Position numbers and translations under genes: made by a program | Assembly: GCF_044803115.1 (NCBI RefSeq) | Contig: NZ_CP085224.1 | Location: forward strand, 1,054,001-1,118,000 | Length of the DNA stretch: 64,000 nt | Reading direction: 5' to 3' | Source of the DNA: Caenispirillum salinarum_A | GTDB lineage: Bacteria; Pseudomonadota; Alphaproteobacteria; Rhodospirillales; Rhodospirillaceae | Shown here: positions 61,931-64,000 of the stretch, one piece after another | How positions within the stretch are numbered: position 1 is the stretch's first letter | Layout of the letters: each line of letters begins with the position of its first letter | Notes under the pieces: model-generated | The model's database searches: none | What the model was told of the DNA's origin: nothing | The model's input: the letters and a program-made list of their open reading frames with translations, nothing else

Positions 61931-63094
61931 ATGGTAGACAGCAAGCAGACCCGAAAAACCCGCGCCGTCGTCCCGGCCGCCGAGTCCCGAGGGCGCCGCG
62001 ACTTCCTGAAGACCGCCGCCACCGGAACCGCCGCCGGCGTCGCTGCCGCGGCCACGGGGCTGGGCTTCAACATCAGGACGGCCAAGGCGCAGGGCATGCG
62101 CTGGAAGATGCAGTCCTCGTGGGCGCCGGGCACCACGGGCTACAAGATCTTCGAGCAGTGGACGAAGACCGTCGGCGAGGTCACGGGCGGCGAGCTTCAG
62201 ATCCAGCCCTTCCCCGCCGGCGCCGTCTCGGGCGACTTCGAGCTGGTGGACGCCGTGCGCAACGGCGTGCTGGACGGCATGAACCTGTTCACCGTCTACT
62301 GGGCCGGGCGCATGCCGGCGGGCGTGTTCTTCTCCAGCTTCCCCATGGGGCTGAACCACCCGCACCAGTGGGACATGCTGTATGGAAGCTACGGCGGCAA
62401 GGAACTGGTGCGCGAGCTGTACGAGAAGAACGGCCTGTACTTCGTCGGGCACGTCCACCACGACATGAACCTGATCCACTCCAAGACGCCCATCCGCTCG
62501 CTGGACGACTTCTCGGGCGTCAAGCTGCGCATGCCGGGCGGCATCGTGGCCGAGACGTTCTCGGAACTGGGCGCGCGCACGACGCTGCTGCCGGGGTCGG
62601 ACGTCTATCCGGCGCTGGAGAAGGGCACCATCGACGCCGCCGACTACACGGGGCCGGCGGTCAACTATGAACTCGGCTTCCAGCAGGTGACCGACTACAT
62701 CATCATGGGCCCGCCCTCGACGCCCTGCCTGCACCAGCCGGTCGACCTGATGGACATCTCGGTGGGCCTGCGCCCGTGGAGCCAGCTCGACGATCGCATG
62801 AAGACGCTGTTCGAGGAACTGGTGCACGCCTATTCCTACGACCACTACACCGGCATCCAGGAGGCCAACAAGGCGGCCTGGGGCAAGTTCCGCGACGCCG
62901 GGACCGAGATCATCCACCTGAGCGAGGACGACGCGGCGCGCTTCCGCCAGGTCGCCATGCCGCTGTGGTACAAGTGGGCGAACAAGGACCCCGACGCCGC
63001 CCGCATGTTCAAGCTGCACCTGGACGTGATGATGAGCCCGGCGGTGGCCTACCTGGAGCCCGAGGACGTCAAGGACTACAGCCTCAACCTCTGA
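61931..63094 (+). CDS. dctP: TRAP transporter solute receptor (DctP)
   Basis: 387 residues. Twin-arginine-like signal RGRRDFLKTAATGTAAGVAAAATGL at 20-44, then mature protein MRWKMQSSWAPGTTGYKIFEQW. LRMPGGIVAETFSELGARTTLLPGSDVYPALEKGTIDAADYTG carries the conserved Arg that pairs with the ligand carboxylate, and the ELGFQQVTDYIIMGPPSTP region follows. The overall form recalls the TakP-type (alpha-keto acid) receptors, so a keto or hydroxy acid is likely, not certain. GGGAGG lies ahead of the ATG. dctQ follows after 199 bp. Confidence 0.92.
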   Translation: MVDSKQTRKTRAVVPAAESRGRRDFLKTAATGTAAGVAAAATGLGFNIRTAKAQGMRWKMQSSWAPGTTGYKIFEQWTKTVGEVTGGELQIQPFPAGAVSGDFELVDAVRNGVLDGMNLFTVYWAGRMPAGVFFSSFPMGLNHPHQWDMLYGSYGGKELVRELYEKNGLYFVGHVHHDMNLIHSKTPIRSLDDFSGVKLRMPGGIVAETFSELGARTTLLPGSDVYPALEKGTIDAADYTGPAVNYELGFQQVTDYIIMGPPSTPCLHQPVDLMDISVGLRPWSQLDDRMKTLFEELVHAYSYDHYTGIQEANKAAWGKFRDAGTEIIHLSEDDAARFRQVAMPLWYKWANKDPDAARMFKLHLDVMMSPAVAYLEPEDVKDYSLNL

Positions 63095-63293
63095 CGGCGC
63101 ACCAGCGACACCGGGCGACACATGAAATCATACAGTTGTCGCCCGGCAAGGCCGACTGGCCGCCGCGCCTTATGGCGCGCGAGCCTGCGTGGCGCATGAA
63201 CGCAGCACCGGCAATGTCAATCGCCGGGGCGCATGGGTGACGGGGTTCGGCCCCGCGGCCGGACCCCTGTGCCGCCATCGCGAGGGATCGTCC

Positions 63294-64000
63294 ATGTTCG
63301 ACGTGCAGATCACCTTCGTCATGCCCCACTGGCTGTACTGGGGCGGATTGCTGCTGTTTCCGCTGGTCATGATGGTCTTCGTCCGGCGCGCCGAGAAGCG
63401 CCGCGCCGGCGTGCCCGGTGCCGAAGAGGGGCCGCTGACCTCCGACGAGTTGGAGGAGCGCATCTTCCACGACCGGACGCTCAGCTACGAGGACCTGAAG
63501 GCCGAGAACGGCTTTACCCGCTTCATCGACCGCATCTCGGGCTTCACCGGCGTCTTCGTGGCCTATTGGACCGTGATCGCCGTCGTCACCTACTTCTATG
63601 AGGTGACGGTGCGGTACTTTTTCGACAGCCCGACCAACTGGGCGCACGAGTCCATGTTCCTGATGTTCGGAATGCAGTACCTGATCGCCGGTGCCTATGC
63701 CTACCTGCACGACGCGCATGTGCGGGTGGACCTCTTCTATTCCAAGGCCGGACCGCGCGGAAAGGCGGCGCTGGACATCTTCACCTCCGTCTTCTTTCTG
63801 ATCTTCGCCCTGGCGCTGCTGTGGACCGGCTGGACCTTCTTCAGCAACTCGGTCTCGGCCGATTTCCTGCCGTTCGCCACGGGATACGCCAACGAGCGGT
63901 CCTTCACCGAATGGCAGATCGCCTATTGGCCGGTGAAGGCGGCCATCTTCCTGGGCGCGCTGTTCCTGCTGCTTCAGGGGGTGGGGCGGCTGGTCAAGGA
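63294..64000 (+). CDS. dctQ: TRAP transporter small permease (DctQ), 3' end outside window
   Basis: 235 residues seen; the frame is open to the window end. An extra N-terminal helix (WLYWGGLLLFPLVMMVFV) and a charged linker (AEKRRAGVPGAEEGPLTSDELEERI) precede the usual DctQ core: FTGVFVAYWTVIAVVTYFYEVTVRYFF, WAHESMFLMFGMQYLIAGAYAYLHDAHVRVDLFY, and FFLIFALALLWTGWTFFSNS. The long N-terminus is seen in the TakQ-like branch, in accord with the receptor. The large permease gene should follow beyond the window. Confidence 0.9.
   Translation, partial: MFDVQITFVMPHWLYWGGLLLFPLVMMVFVRRAEKRRAGVPGAEEGPLTSDELEERIFHDRTLSYEDLKAENGFTRFIDRISGFTGVFVAYWTVIAVVTYFYEVTVRYFFDSPTNWAHESMFLMFGMQYLIAGAYAYLHDAHVRVDLFYSKAGPRGKAALDIFTSVFFLIFALALLWTGWTFFSNSVSADFLPFATGYANERSFTEWQIAYWPVKAAIFLGALFLLLQGVGRLVK

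Overview
The window is about two-thirds G+C by eye and carries densely packed protein genes with no tRNA, rRNA, CRISPR array or insertion sequence that I could find. The gene set suggests an aerobic, Gram-negative alphaproteobacterium, perhaps a Rhodospirillales-like lineage. The evidence is a long PutA without a ribbon-helix-helix domain under an Lrp-type regulator, DUF1244, a PhyR-like sigma domain, TRAP transporters, a cyanide-insensitive-type quinol oxidase, a form II CO-dehydrogenase-like cluster and an autotransporter. The lineage is inference; no rRNA is present to confirm it.

Layout. 1-3.6 kb: end of a TRAP large permease, a BASS-like transporter, an anchored cytochrome c and two small proteins. 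3.7-8.5 kb (minus): CioAB-type oxidase and a TrkH/TrkA-like K+ pair. 8.7-11.4 kb: a coiled-coil periplasmic protein, GmhB and GMP synthase. 11.6-15.5 kb: an AraC regulator followed by a tight five-gene operon (BacA-like prephenate-fold protein, DUF2000, SUMF1-like protein, cytoplasmic SUOX-like molybdoenzyme, LysE exporter). I consider this the best candidate for an undescribed system. 15.5-23.6 kb: RsmB, a 1219-residue autotransporter, a lipoprotein hydrolase and a ThDP enzyme. 23.7-25.3 kb (minus): what look like collinear remains of an Alternative Complex III/caa3 oxidase operon, with only the SCO gene intact. 25.3-29.5 kb (minus): a D-2-hydroxyacid dehydrogenase and an enolase-superfamily enzyme. 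29.7-35.6 kb: GH15 glucosidase, DsbA-like protein, a dienelactone-hydrolase-like protein preceded by a structured RNA with a near-ideal terminator, and an ArsR regulator.

35.7-53.3 kb is a molybdenum-cofactor district. It holds a MocA-like transferase, MoaA, a MoeA-like protein, XdhC proteins, a form II coxSLM cluster with coxG, coxD and coxE, a SufU-like scaffold, and an isoquinoline-oxidoreductase-like pair. An A+T-rich membrane gene sits inside the cox operon on the opposite strand. 53.3-59.7 kb is a proline-use module: Lrp-type regulator, divergent 41-residue membrane peptide, PutP and PutA. 59.7-61.6 kb has two paralogous Crp/Fnr regulators with striking palindromes, and 61.9-64 kb begins a TRAP operon (DctP, DctQ) cut by the window end.

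The shared themes are electron transfer to quinones or cytochromes (proline, 2-hydroxyacid, pyruvate, CO-like substrates), molybdoenzymes with their assembly factors, and uptake of organic acids and amino acids.
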